Under the pieces are notes generated by a model. That model saw nothing but the letters and a program-made list of their open reading frames with translations. It was not told where the DNA came from and did not search any database. Below, piece by piece: positions 1-8,583 of a DNA stretch of 64,000 nucleotides (positions within the stretch are counted from its first letter, which is position 1; every line of letters starts with the position of its first letter). The stretch spans positions 199,536-263,535 of the forward strand of contig JAEPDS010000001.1 of NCBI GenBank assembly GCA_016842065.1, in the 5' to 3' direction. This DNA is from Candidatus Thiodiazotropha sp. 'RUGA' (GTDB lineage: Bacteria > Pseudomonadota > Gammaproteobacteria > Chromatiales > Chromatiaceae). Both the position numbers and the translations under genes were made by a program.

Positions 1-11
1 AAGAGGATCAT

Positions 12-458
12 GTGAAGCCTGCCGTGGAGAGCCTGGGTTCATTGGACCTGTGGAAAATTGCCAGCCGCCCGGGAAAACCTTTGGCTTTTGGACATATCAA
101 AGGTACCCCGTTTCTCGGTTCTCCGGGAAATCCGGTTTCCCTGTTTGTTACTTTCACAATCTTCGGCAGTCCATTCATAAAAAAGATGCAGGGTTTGACC
201 TCAGGCATTCAGCCCATCTCCCGCAAGGTTGTGGCGGGCTTCGAAAAGGCGGCAACCGACAAGCGTCAGGAGTATGCCCGTGGCCAGTTGGAGATCGATG
301 AGCAGGGACGTGAAGTGGTCAGATTGTTCTCCAATCGATCCTCAGGTGTCTTAACCTCAGTCGCCTGGGCCAATGGCTTGGCTGTGTTACCCCCTTTGAC
401 GGCAATAAAGCCTGGTGATGTTGTGGATTTCATTCCCTACAGTGAATTGATCAGCTGA
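12..458 (+). CDS. moeA: Molybdopterin molybdenumtransferase MoeA, C-terminal part (5' end truncated by window)
   Basis: ORF has MoeA C-terminal features (GTPFLGSPGNPVSLFVTF, LPPLTAIKPGDVVDFIPYSEL) and is followed by moaD/moaE. Confidence 0.85.
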   Translation: MKPAVESLGSLDLWKIASRPGKPLAFGHIKGTPFLGSPGNPVSLFVTFTIFGSPFIKKMQGLTSGIQPISRKVVAGFEKAATDKRQEYARGQLEIDEQGREVVRLFSNRSSGVLTSVAWANGLAVLPPLTAIKPGDVVDFIPYSELIS

Positions 459-517
459 TTCCGACTCTAAACACTCTAATAGAGAGTGTATCTGTTAAGC
501 TTGTTGGGGTAACCGGG

Positions 518-639
518 TTAAGAGAATCAACCGCGAATGTACGCCAATCACCGCAAAATGCCGCGAATAACTTTCACATCAAGGCCTTATATTTGCGTAA
601 TTCGCGGTGAATTGCGTCTATTGGCGGTTAATCTCTTAA
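518..639. repeat. Extragenic imperfect palindrome of the CGCGAATnnACGCnAAT type
   Basis: Left arm ttaagagaatcaaccgcgaatgtacgccaatcaccgc is the imperfect reverse complement of right arm attcgcggtgaattgcgtctattggcggttaatctcttaa. Confidence 0.75.
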
Positions 640-640
640 G

Positions 641-793
641 TTAGGGCCTGTTAACACGAATCCAATACGCCCTGCTGGGTCTGTTTTTGTGCCCAGCAAG
701 GCAGAATGAGCGTCGTGTAGTCATTCTACATGAGCGAATGATAACGCCGCTGGGCGCAACAGGGCGCATCGGATTCGTGTTAACAGGCCCTAA
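641..793. repeat. MITE-like/large palindromic element with 23-bp perfect terminal inverted repeats
   Basis: TTAGGGCCTGTTAACACGAATCC (641-663) and GGATTCGTGTTAACAGGCCCTAA (771-793) are exact reverse complements; complementarity continues imperfectly inward. Confidence 0.8.
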
Positions 794-854
794 GTGCCAA
801 TCGGGTTAATAATATTGATGAATCAGCAATTTTAGTCTGTGCGAGGTTTTCTGG

Positions 855-1106
855 ATGGTTCAACTACGTTTGTTTGCAAGATTCAGAGAAGAGCTGGGTG
901 TCGATTCAGAGCAGTTGGAATCGGATGACCTGCGCTGTGTAGAGGATCTGCTCAGCCGGTTACGCCAGCGCGGTGGTGCCTGGTCGAGACTGTTGGCAGA
1001 GGACCAACGGATCATGATGGCGGTGAACCAGGAGATGGCCAATCCACAGACACCTCTGCAGGCGGGGGATGAGATTGCCCTGTTCCCACCGGTAACCGGA
1101 GGCTGA
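855..1106 (+). CDS. moaD: Molybdopterin synthase sulfur carrier subunit MoaD
   Basis: 83 aa beta-grasp-like protein ending in PPVTGG; directly followed by moaE. Confidence 0.93.
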   Translation: MVQLRLFARFREELGVDSEQLESDDLRCVEDLLSRLRQRGGAWSRLLAEDQRIMMAVNQEMANPQTPLQAGDEIALFPPVTGG

Positions 1107-1109
1107 GGC

Positions 1110-1580
1110 ATGTATACCATCCGGGTGGACTCCGAACCTTTCGATCCAAACCATGAAGTGGACCTGTTGCGTGGAGAGGATCCTGCCATCGGCGCGGTAG
1201 TCTCTTTCATCGGCTTGATGCGAGATCTCAACGAGGGTGACCGGGTCGCCAATATGTTTCTCGAACACTACCCCGGCATGACTGAGAACGCCCTGGAACA
1301 GATCGTCAAACTCGCCTTTGAACGCTGGCAGCTGCAGGGCTGTCGGGTTGTCCATCGGGTAGGTGAGTTAAAGCCGACTGACCCGATCGTTCTGGTCGCC
1401 GTGGCCTCAGCCCATCGTAAAGAGGCATTTCAGGCTTGTGAGTTCATCATTGATTATCTGAAGACTCAGGCGCCATTCTGGAAAAAGGAGGCAACCGAAA
1501 ATGGCGAACGATGGGTTGATGCCCGCGACAGTGATGACGAGGCAATCCGTCAGTGGTCCCAGACAGGGAATGATCATTAG
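1110..1580 (+). CDS. moaE: Molybdopterin synthase catalytic subunit MoaE
   Basis: MoaE motifs (GAVVSFIGLMRD, LEHYPGMTE, VASAHRKEAFQACEFIIDYLKTQAPFWKKE). Confidence 0.95.
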   Translation: MYTIRVDSEPFDPNHEVDLLRGEDPAIGAVVSFIGLMRDLNEGDRVANMFLEHYPGMTENALEQIVKLAFERWQLQGCRVVHRVGELKPTDPIVLVAVASAHRKEAFQACEFIIDYLKTQAPFWKKEATENGERWVDARDSDDEAIRQWSQTGNDH

Positions 1581-1669
1581 CCTGGAATAGAACTGTTATG
1601 CCATAACGCTTTTGTCTTTAATTCAGAGAGTTCCGGGTGAGTATCAACAGGCTCTGATTTGATTAAGGA

Positions 1670-2335
1670 TTGAACAGCAGGAGAGGCGCCATGAACCGAA
1701 CTCAATGGGTGTTGACAGGATTGATCTTGCTGCCCCAATCCGCCGTTGCCTACGATAGCGTTGTGGGTGCGAGACTGGGTTCGATGGGTTTCGGTATTGA
1801 AGCGGGTTATGGACTGACCGAACAGTTCAAAGCCCGGCTGGGTTTCAATCGATACGACTTCGGTTTCGATGCCAAGGTGGATGGGGTTGAATACGATCTC
1901 GATCTGCAGTGGCGGAGTCTCTCTCTGGTTGCCGATTGGCACCCGTTTAGATCCAAATCCTCATTCCGCTTTACAGCAGGTGTTTTCCGCAACAACAACG
2001 AAATCAGCGGCTCTTCCACTGCTGAAAACCTGACCATAGGCAATACCGTCTATCCTGGGGTAGGTTTGGATGCGGTTGTGGGTTTCAGGTCTTATGCGCC
2101 TTACCTGGGGGTAGGCTGGGATACCGGTATCAACAAACAGCAGGGTTGGGGATTCAACGTGGATCTGGGGATTCTCTATCAGGGTGCTGGTAGTGTCGAC
2201 CTGATGCCCACAGGCGCCCTGGCAGACCTGGTTGATCCAAACGATGTTAGATTGGAAGAGCAACGGTTTGAGGATGATATCGAGGATTATCGCTACTATC
2301 CGGTCTTCTCATTTGGTTTCTCCTACCGTTTTTGA
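1670..2335 (+). CDS. Outer membrane beta-barrel protein; start probably 1691
   Basis: Signal peptide (MNRTQWVLTGLILLPQSAVA), alternating aromatic/hydrophobic strands, C-terminal FSFGFSYRF. Confidence 0.75.
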   Translation: MNSRRGAMNRTQWVLTGLILLPQSAVAYDSVVGARLGSMGFGIEAGYGLTEQFKARLGFNRYDFGFDAKVDGVEYDLDLQWRSLSLVADWHPFRSKSSFRFTAGVFRNNNEISGSSTAENLTIGNTVYPGVGLDAVVGFRSYAPYLGVGWDTGINKQQGWGFNVDLGILYQGAGSVDLMPTGALADLVDPNDVRLEEQRFEDDIEDYRYYPVFSFGFSYRF

Positions 2336-2428
2336 GCCGCTGCAATCGCTTGCAGCAGAGTCCGGCAGGCAAGGGCTGATTGACCAGGTTATCTTCCGTG
2401 TCTGCAATCTGTCTGAAAGGGGGGGCAT

Positions 2429-2462
2429 GAAAAAGCCGGGATGTACCGCAATCATCCCGGCT
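2429..2462 (-). terminator. Rho-independent terminator downstream of the XRE regulator
   Basis: On the minus strand AGCCGGGAT..ATCCCGGCT stem followed by TTTTT. Confidence 0.75.
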
Positions 2463-2480
2463 GGAGATCAGGAAGTTGAG

Positions 2481-2855
2481 CTACTTCTTGTTCGAATGAA
2501 GCAGAACCTGCTCGAAGATGTTGCGTTTGATTCTGCTGCGAATCGGTTCCGGCAGGTTATGCCAGGCTTTGGCTACTTCAATGGATTCGTCATCCATTAC
2601 GGCGGAGGTGTTCTCCCCGAACATCAGCCAGGCTGGATTGACGTCCAGGACCTGTGCGATTTCGTCAATCTTTCTCGGGCGCAGGCTTTTGCCGTTTTCA
2701 ATCTTTTGAATCACGGCCTGATTGGTGCCGGCGCGCAGAGCCAGCTCCTCTTGCGTCCAGCCTCTCTCCCGTCTTTTTCTGCGTAGTCTAGAGCCTAGAG
2801 TATCCATTTCCCGCGGTATATAGGTTTCAAATTTTTGTGCGTGTACGTAGCTCAT
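2481..2855 (-). CDS. XRE-family helix-turn-helix transcriptional regulator
   Basis: LGSRLRRKRRERGWTQEELALRAGTNQAVIQKIENGKSLRPRKIDEIAQVLDVNPAWLMFGE is a classic HTH_3/Cro-C1 domain; start set at MSYVHAQ inside the longer track ORF. Confidence 0.88.
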   Translation of the reverse strand: MSYVHAQKFETYIPREMDTLGSRLRRKRRERGWTQEELALRAGTNQAVIQKIENGKSLRPRKIDEIAQVLDVNPAWLMFGENTSAVMDDESIEVAKAWHNLPEPIRSRIKRNIFEQVLLHSNKK

Positions 2856-3095
2856 TGTCCTTCCCATTGGATGCCTAAAGGTTGTTGCATCGTCTTGTAT
2901 CTGGTAGCGGCGCATCCAACGAAAACTTGACACTCTGGATTTATCCGTCACAACGCCTGTGAAATAAATTCCAGTACATGGGAATAATGTGACTAAGTTC
3001 ACAGTATCCTAACATGGGCTGTGTGTCAGAAAATCGCAGATATCCAAATTAATGTCACATTGGAGAATGGCATTCCTGTGATAATATGCCCAGCC

Positions 3096-3935
3096 ATGCT
3101 GACTTACCCCGACATAGATCCGGTAATTGTGACCCTGGGGTCAATCGACATCTATTGGTACGGTGTGATGTATATGATCGGCTTCTTCGGCGGCTGGTGG
3201 CTTGGGCGTATCCGTGTCGGTAAGCCCGGTATTGTCTGGAACGCCAAGCAGGTGGACGATATCGTCTTCTATATTGTGCTCGGGGTGGTTGGTGGTGGTC
3301 GAATCGGCTATCTGCTGTTTTATGATCTGCAGAGTTTCCTGGCCAATCCGCTGATCATTTTTATGGTCTGGGAGGGCGGAATGGCGTTCCACGGCGGTTT
3401 GATCGGTGTGCTGCTGGCAATGTGGTATTTTGCGCATAAAGAGGGGCGGACCTTTTTTGAGGCAACCGACTTTATTGCGCCTTTGGTCACCATTGGTCTG
3501 GGTGCCGGTCGCCTGGGTAACTTCATCAACGCGGAACTTTGGGGGGGAGTCACCTCACTGCCCTGGGGTATGCAGGTACCCTGCATTGAGTCCGATAACC
3601 TGTGTGCCCGCCTGGGTCTGCCGCCGGACACGGTCATTTCGCCTCCGGTACACCCCAATCAGCTCTATGAGTTCCTGCTTGAAGGGGTACTGCTGTTTAC
3701 CATCCTCTGGCTCTTCTCTGCCAAGGCCAGACCCAGGATGGCAGTTTCCGGACTGTTTCTGATCTGCTACGGGACATTTCGCATCGCCATCGAGTTTGTT
3801 CGCCTGCCCGATCTGCACATCGGTTACCTGGCGTTTGACTGGCTGACCATGGGCCAGCTGCTGAGTGTGCCGATGATTCTGTTTGGTGTTTTGTTGCTCT
3901 ATCTCGCCTACCGTAGAGAACCAATGCCTGCTTGA
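3096..3935 (+). CDS. lgt: Prolipoprotein diacylglyceryl transferase
   Basis: Lgt motifs ([57 protein letters not shown]); start moved to [10 protein letters not shown]. Confidence 0.95.
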   Translation: MLTYPDIDPVIVTLGSIDIYWYGVMYMIGFFGGWWLGRIRVGKPGIVWNAKQVDDIVFYIVLGVVGGGRIGYLLFYDLQSFLANPLIIFMVWEGGMAFHGGLIGVLLAMWYFAHKEGRTFFEATDFIAPLVTIGLGAGRLGNFINAELWGGVTSLPWGMQVPCIESDNLCARLGLPPDTVISPPVHPNQLYEFLLEGVLLFTILWLFSAKARPRMAVSGLFLICYGTFRIAIEFVRLPDLHIGYLAFDWLTMGQLLSVPMILFGVLLLYLAYRREPMPA

Positions 3936-3993
3936 AGCCCGTTACATAACCTATTATGGTGCCGGGTTGAAAACCAGATTTATAGGCAACAGC

Positions 3994-4788
3994 ATGCAAC
4001 AGTATCTTGATCTAATGCGCCATGTGCGGGATTTCGGGGTTACCAAGGAGGACCGAACCGGCACGGGTACCCGCAGTGTATTTGGTTATCAGATGCGTTT
4101 CGATCTCTCGCAGGGGTTTCCTCTGCTGACTACCAAAAAGCTGCATCTGAGATCGATCATCCATGAGTTGCTGTGGTTTCTGCAAGGCGATACCAATATT
4201 CGCTATCTGAAGGAGAATGGGGTCAGTATCTGGGATGAGTGGGCTGATGAAGAGGGCAATCTTGGTCCTGTCTATGGTTATCAGTGGCGCTCCTGGCCAA
4301 CCCCGGGTGGCGGCCATGTTGACCAGATTGCTCAGCTTGTGGAACAGATCCAGGCGAATCCGGACTCCAGGCGTCTGATCGTCTCAGCCTGGAATCCGGC
4401 CCAGGTCGATGCGATGGCTCTGCCTCCTTGCCACTGCCTGTTCCAGTTCTATGTGGCTGAGGGCCGGCTCTCCTGTCAGCTCTATCAACGCAGTGCGGAT
4501 ATATTCCTCGGTGTGCCGTTCAATATCGCCTCATATGCCCTGCTGACCATGATGGTGGCTCAGGTTGCCGGCCTCGAGCCGGGCGATTTTGTGCACACGT
4601 TTGGCGATGCTCATCTCTATCTGAATCACCTGGATCAGGTGGAGTTGCAGCTCTCCCGGGAACCGAAAGTCCTGCCTCGCATGTCGATCAATCCGGCGGT
4701 GCAGGATATCTTTGCGTTTCGCTTCGAGGATTTTGAGTTGACCGATTACGACCCTCATCCCCATATCAAGGCTCCGGTCGCGGTTTGA
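3994..4788 (+). CDS. thyA: Thymidylate synthase
   Basis: [15 protein letters not shown]..., [56 protein letters not shown]; start moved to 3994; 264 aa. Confidence 0.97.
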   Translation: MQQYLDLMRHVRDFGVTKEDRTGTGTRSVFGYQMRFDLSQGFPLLTTKKLHLRSIIHELLWFLQGDTNIRYLKENGVSIWDEWADEEGNLGPVYGYQWRSWPTPGGGHVDQIAQLVEQIQANPDSRRLIVSAWNPAQVDAMALPPCHCLFQFYVAEGRLSCQLYQRSADIFLGVPFNIASYALLTMMVAQVAGLEPGDFVHTFGDAHLYLNHLDQVELQLSREPKVLPRMSINPAVQDIFAFRFEDFELTDYDPHPHIKAPVAV

Positions 4789-4810
4789 TGCATATAAATA
4801 AGGAGTCGAT

Positions 4811-5317
4811 GTGTCGATAATCTCGCTTGTCACAGCAATGGCAAATAATGGTGTGATCGGTCGCGATAACCGCCTGCCCTGGCATCTGCCTGCCGATCTG
4901 CAGCACTTCAAGTCTCTGACAATGGGAAAACCGATCCTGATGGGGCGGAATACCTGGGAGTCCCTGCCCGGACTGCTGCCCGGTAGAAGGCATATCGTGG
5001 TGACCCGCAATGAGACCTATGTTGCGCCTGGAGCCGAGGTGGTGCACTCGGTAGGGGAGGCCTTGGCGGCGGTGGAAGGGGAGCCGGAGATCATGATCGT
5101 TGGTGGTAGCCATTTTTATGCTGAGATGCTGCCCAGAGCGGACCGTCTCTATCTGACATTGGTGGATGCGGAGGTTGAGGGAGACGTGCAATTTCCTGAA
5201 ATCGATTGGCAGGAGTGGCAGGAAGTGGCGCGTGAAAACCATTCGGCGGACGAAAAGAATGCCTATGACTACGCATTTGTTGACCTGGTCCGACGACCTT
5301 CCATAGCGGACAATTGA
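4811..5317 (+). CDS. folA: Dihydrofolate reductase
   Basis: MSIISLVTAMANNGVIGRDNRLPWHLPADLQHFKSLTMGKPILMGRNTWESL; follows thyA; GTG start. Confidence 0.96.
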   Translation: MSIISLVTAMANNGVIGRDNRLPWHLPADLQHFKSLTMGKPILMGRNTWESLPGLLPGRRHIVVTRNETYVAPGAEVVHSVGEALAAVEGEPEIMIVGGSHFYAEMLPRADRLYLTLVDAEVEGDVQFPEIDWQEWQEVARENHSADEKNAYDYAFVDLVRRPSIADN

Positions 5318-5338
5318 AACCGGCTTGAGTTTGGTTGT

Positions 5339-6160
5339 CTATCTGGCCGGGCAGCTCAGATGGTAGGGTTTCGGTGGCTTGCGCTTCCTCAGTTTCAACG
5401 CCGTGAGCTGACCACCCCAGAAGCAGCCGCTGTCCAGTGACCAGACATTGTCGATCTGTCGGTAGCCCAGTGTCGACCAGTGACCGAACAGAATCTTGTC
5501 ATGCCGGCTTTTTCTGCCGGGCACTGCATACCAGGGAATGGAGGTATTCGCATGTTGTTGCGGTGAGCCTTTGTCCCGCATCGACAATCGACCATCCCGG
5601 GTGCAGTAGCGAAGTCGGGTGAAGCTATTGGTGATGAAGCGCAATCTCTGCATGCCGCTGAGGCTGTCCCGCCACTTATCCGGTTTATCGCCATACATCT
5701 GCTGGCAAAATTGGTGAAATCCCGGTCCGCGAAGGGTCTTTTCCAACTCCTGGGCGCAGCTCAGTGCTGTCATGAGATCCCACTGGGGAGGCAGGCCGGC
5801 GTGCACCATACTGAAGTTCCGCTTGGCATGGTGGACCATGATGGGGCGATGGCGTAACCAATCGATCAGTTCCTGACTGTCCGGAGCATCAAGAATATCC
5901 ATCAGGCTGCCCTGTTTCTGATAGGTCCGGTTCCCCTGAGAGATGGCCAGCAGGTGCAGGTCGTGGTTGCCCAATACGCAGACGGCCCGGTTACCCAGGG
6001 ACCGGATGAAGCGCACTACCTTAAGCGACTTTGGACCCCGGTTTACCAGGTCTCCGGCAAACCAAAGCCTGTCTTTGGCTGGATCAAAGCGTATCAGCTC
6101 CAACAGCTGTTGCAGTTCATCGTAACAGCCCTGTACATCCCCAATTGCATAGATTGCCAT
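5339..6160 (-). CDS. apaH: Symmetrical bis(5'-nucleosyl)-tetraphosphatase
   Basis: MAIYAIGDVQGCYDELQQLLELI, GDLVNRGPKSLKVVRFI, LGNHDLHLLAI; adjacent to apaG. Confidence 0.96.
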   Translation of the reverse strand: MAIYAIGDVQGCYDELQQLLELIRFDPAKDRLWFAGDLVNRGPKSLKVVRFIRSLGNRAVCVLGNHDLHLLAISQGNRTYQKQGSLMDILDAPDSQELIDWLRHRPIMVHHAKRNFSMVHAGLPPQWDLMTALSCAQELEKTLRGPGFHQFCQQMYGDKPDKWRDSLSGMQRLRFITNSFTRLRYCTRDGRLSMRDKGSPQQHANTSIPWYAVPGRKSRHDKILFGHWSTLGYRQIDNVWSLDSGCFWGGQLTALKLRKRKPPKPYHLSCPAR

Positions 6161-6286
6161 AGTTGTTCTTGATATTGCCTGGTTGAGTCTCTGGCGGTTG
6201 CCTGTTGGATGCTTGAAGCTGTATGTAACTGCCTGTTGACTGAAGTTGGATGAATCCAGTCAATGATTCATCTGCCGGGGCTATGC

Positions 6287-6679
6287 TTAATGAAGACTGC
6301 CGGGGCGGGCCAGAGAAAAGGCCGGAATCAGCGCGTCAAAATGGTTCCCCTGAGCGTCGATCATATCGTAACTGCCCTGCATGCTGCCGACCGGAGTGTC
6401 CAGAACGGTGCCACTGGTGTAGCGGAAGGTCTCTCCCGGGTTGAGCTGCGGCTGTTCTCCAACAACTCCCTCGCCACGGACCTCCTGGGTTTTGCCGTTG
6501 GCGTCAGTAATGATCCAGTGGCGATTCATGAGGCGTGCGGAGGATTCTCCGTCGTTGCGGATGGTGACTGTGTAGGAAAAGACATATCGCTGCTCTTTGG
6601 GCAGAGATTGGGCCTCGATGTATCGAGTCTCAACCGCAACTTCGATATGGTGCTTCGTTTCCTTTTCCATCTTTATCAA
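6287..6679 (-). CDS. apaG: Co2+/Mg2+ efflux protein ApaG
   Basis: VRNDGESSARLMNRHWIITDANGKTQEVRGEGVVGEQPQLNPGETFRYTSG type sequence; adjacent to apaH. Confidence 0.95.
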   Translation of the reverse strand: MIKMEKETKHHIEVAVETRYIEAQSLPKEQRYVFSYTVTIRNDGESSARLMNRHWIITDANGKTQEVRGEGVVGEQPQLNPGETFRYTSGTVLDTPVGSMQGSYDMIDAQGNHFDALIPAFSLARPGSLH

Positions 6680-6953
6680 ACCTGATCGTTAATATTGCTC
6701 TGCTGTTTGCTCAACAGTTCTCATTGATTAAAGGGTACTGGGGCACAGTGGGTAGTGCAATAGCGGAAAGGGGGTTATTGGTCATCCGCTCTGTATGCTA
6801 TTTGGCCGCATCCCGCGGATTAGGTTCAGCCGACTCAATGCTATTGGAATAGTCCTGTTAAATCCGATTGTTAGCAAATGCTTGAGAATTCTATCAAGAA
6901 ATAAATTCCGGTGCCGATACGCTGATCAGGAAAGGTTACAGGAATCCGGCGAA

Positions 6954-7427
6954 ATGAGAGTTGGTCTAATGCTCCTGCTTTGCTTCGTCGTACCGCTTGG
7001 CGGTGCGGTCGAGCTTGCACCTGAGAGTCAGGCGCTGCTTGCTGCCGCAACTTCCGGCGAAGTGGATCGGGTCAATGATCTGCTGTCACAAGGGGTTGAC
7101 GTCAACACGAAAAACCCGACCGGCCGCTCAGTTCTGCATATTGCGGCGTTCAATGGCAATCTGCAGACCGTACGCGCTCTGTTGGCTGCCGGTGCGGACG
7201 CGAACCTGACCGATGGTGCCGGTCTTACGCCATTGATGGAAGCGGCATCCTTTGGTCATCTTGAGGTAGTCAGGCTGCTGATACAGCGTGGCGCTGATGT
7301 CAATGCGGCCGATCAGGCCGGGAACACACCGCTGACCCTGTCAAATCGTGGACGTCACACAGAGGTCTCCGCCCTGTTGACTGAGATGGGCGCGACAGAG
7401 GGTGGCGGTAAGGAAGAGAAGAAGTAG
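6954..7427 (+). CDS. Secreted ankyrin-repeat protein
   Basis: Signal peptide (MRVGLMLLLCFVVPLGGA) then 3-4 ankyrin repeats (GRSVLHIAAFNGNLQTVRALLAAGADANLTDGAGLTPLMEAASFGHLEVVRLLIQRGADVNAAD). Confidence 0.88.
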   Translation: MRVGLMLLLCFVVPLGGAVELAPESQALLAAATSGEVDRVNDLLSQGVDVNTKNPTGRSVLHIAAFNGNLQTVRALLAAGADANLTDGAGLTPLMEAASFGHLEVVRLLIQRGADVNAADQAGNTPLTLSNRGRHTEVSALLTEMGATEGGGKEEKK

Positions 7428-7557
7428 TGCGAGGTGCTTCTCACAAAACCTGAATTTTTGCGATGTTTTCGCTGCAACAACGTGATGCGTGTCTAAGTAA
7501 ACAATGTAATGCACGTGAATAATTGTTATTAAGTCATTGATTGGACTTGTAAGAGAA

Positions 7558-7713
7558 ATGAAAAGGCAACATCTTCATCATAAACCAGACTTCTTTGCCG
7601 TGGTGGTGGTGTTGGTCATGATAGGCTTTGGTTTGACGTTGGCTGTTCAGGTTGGGGCTATTGATCGGCATGAGGTGGTACACAGCGAAGTATCCCAGGC
7701 TGAGGCCGGATAA
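7558..7713 (+). CDS. Small single-pass membrane protein candidate (51 aa), below the track length cutoff
   Basis: ATG..TAA reading MKRQHLHHKPDFFAVVVVLVMIGFGLTLAVQVGAIDRHEVVHSEVSQAEAG with one hydrophobic segment; aagagaa upstream. Confidence 0.5.
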   Translation: MKRQHLHHKPDFFAVVVVLVMIGFGLTLAVQVGAIDRHEVVHSEVSQAEAG

Positions 7714-8435
7714 CCCTGAAGTCTGTGGTTATCTGTCTGATAACTAACCTGGTTTGACTGACCCCTGAATCCAGGGGTGTGTGGTTCCCGTTCTAGGTAA
7801 AATACTGACCTTGTCATCAGCTTGGAGGTCAGTTTCATTGCCGTTTTAATCGGTTGAGGAAGCTCGGCACCACCCGCCTTGAGGGCTAGCGCGGCATGTT
7901 CCGCCTCATCCGTTTTCATCTGCTGTAATACGGCATGGGTTCGCTTGTCCTGTTGTGGGACGCGATTGATATGCTCATCCAGATGGGCGCCGACCTGGTT
8001 TTCAGTCTCGGCCACAAAACCCAGACTCCATCTATCACCAGCCAATCCGGCTGCGGCACCAAGCATGAATGAGCTGGCATACCAGAATGGATTGAGCAGA
8101 CTTTTGCGGTTATCCAACTCAACCAGTCGCTTTTCGCACCATGCCAAGTGGTCATTCTCCTCCTGGGCGGCTCTCTCCATCTGCTCTCTGACTTCCGGCA
8201 GTCGAGCGGTCAGTGCCTGGCCCTGGTAGAGTGCCTGGGCACATACCTCACCGGTATGATTGATCCTCATCAGGCGTGCAGTCAGGTCCCGCTCTTCGTC
8301 CGATAGTTCGGTCTCATTGATGCCTTCTGCGGGATCGGCTCTTTCGGTAACCAAAGGCCTGCCGAATAGGGTTCGAACTGCACTGTCCACTCCCATCAAC
8401 AGGTGGTCTGCCATTTTGTAGTCACGTTCGCTCAT
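7647..8435 (-). CDS. coq7: Coq7-family 2-polyprenyl-3-methyl-6-methoxy-1,4-benzoquinone monooxygenase with atypical C-terminal extension
   Basis: Di-iron carboxylate motifs (LMRINHTGEVCAQALYQGQAL, EENDHLAWCEKRL, ETENQVGAHLDEHI, MKTDEAEHAALA); last 48 residues look unrelated to the fold. Confidence 0.9.
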   Translation of the reverse strand: MSERDYKMADHLLMGVDSAVRTLFGRPLVTERADPAEGINETELSDEERDLTARLMRINHTGEVCAQALYQGQALTARLPEVREQMERAAQEENDHLAWCEKRLVELDNRKSLLNPFWYASSFMLGAAAGLAGDRWSLGFVAETENQVGAHLDEHINRVPQQDKRTHAVLQQMKTDEAEHAALALKAGGAELPQPIKTAMKLTSKLMTRSVFYLEREPHTPGFRGQSNQVSYQTDNHRLQGYPASAWDTSLCTTSCRSIAPT

Positions 8436-8583
8436 GTGGAAACCTTAGCCTTAAACGGAGGGGTTCTTCAACTTTGTTTGATTGGCTTAGCCACCGATTT
8501 GTTCACTTTTACGGCGGTAAGTCTGTCGGACGGCAGCGGTGTCGCTATGAATATTCATGATTGCCGGATCACCAGGGAGATCT

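Noticed and set aside
518-793. CRISPR-like array from repeated CGCGAAT/ACGCAAT units
   Set aside because: Units are imperfect and arranged as inverted arms, not direct repeats with unique spacers; no cas genes in the window.
2232-2786. 184 aa + strand ORF
   Set aside because: Overlaps the 3' end of the OMP gene and lies antisense to the XRE regulator and its terminator.
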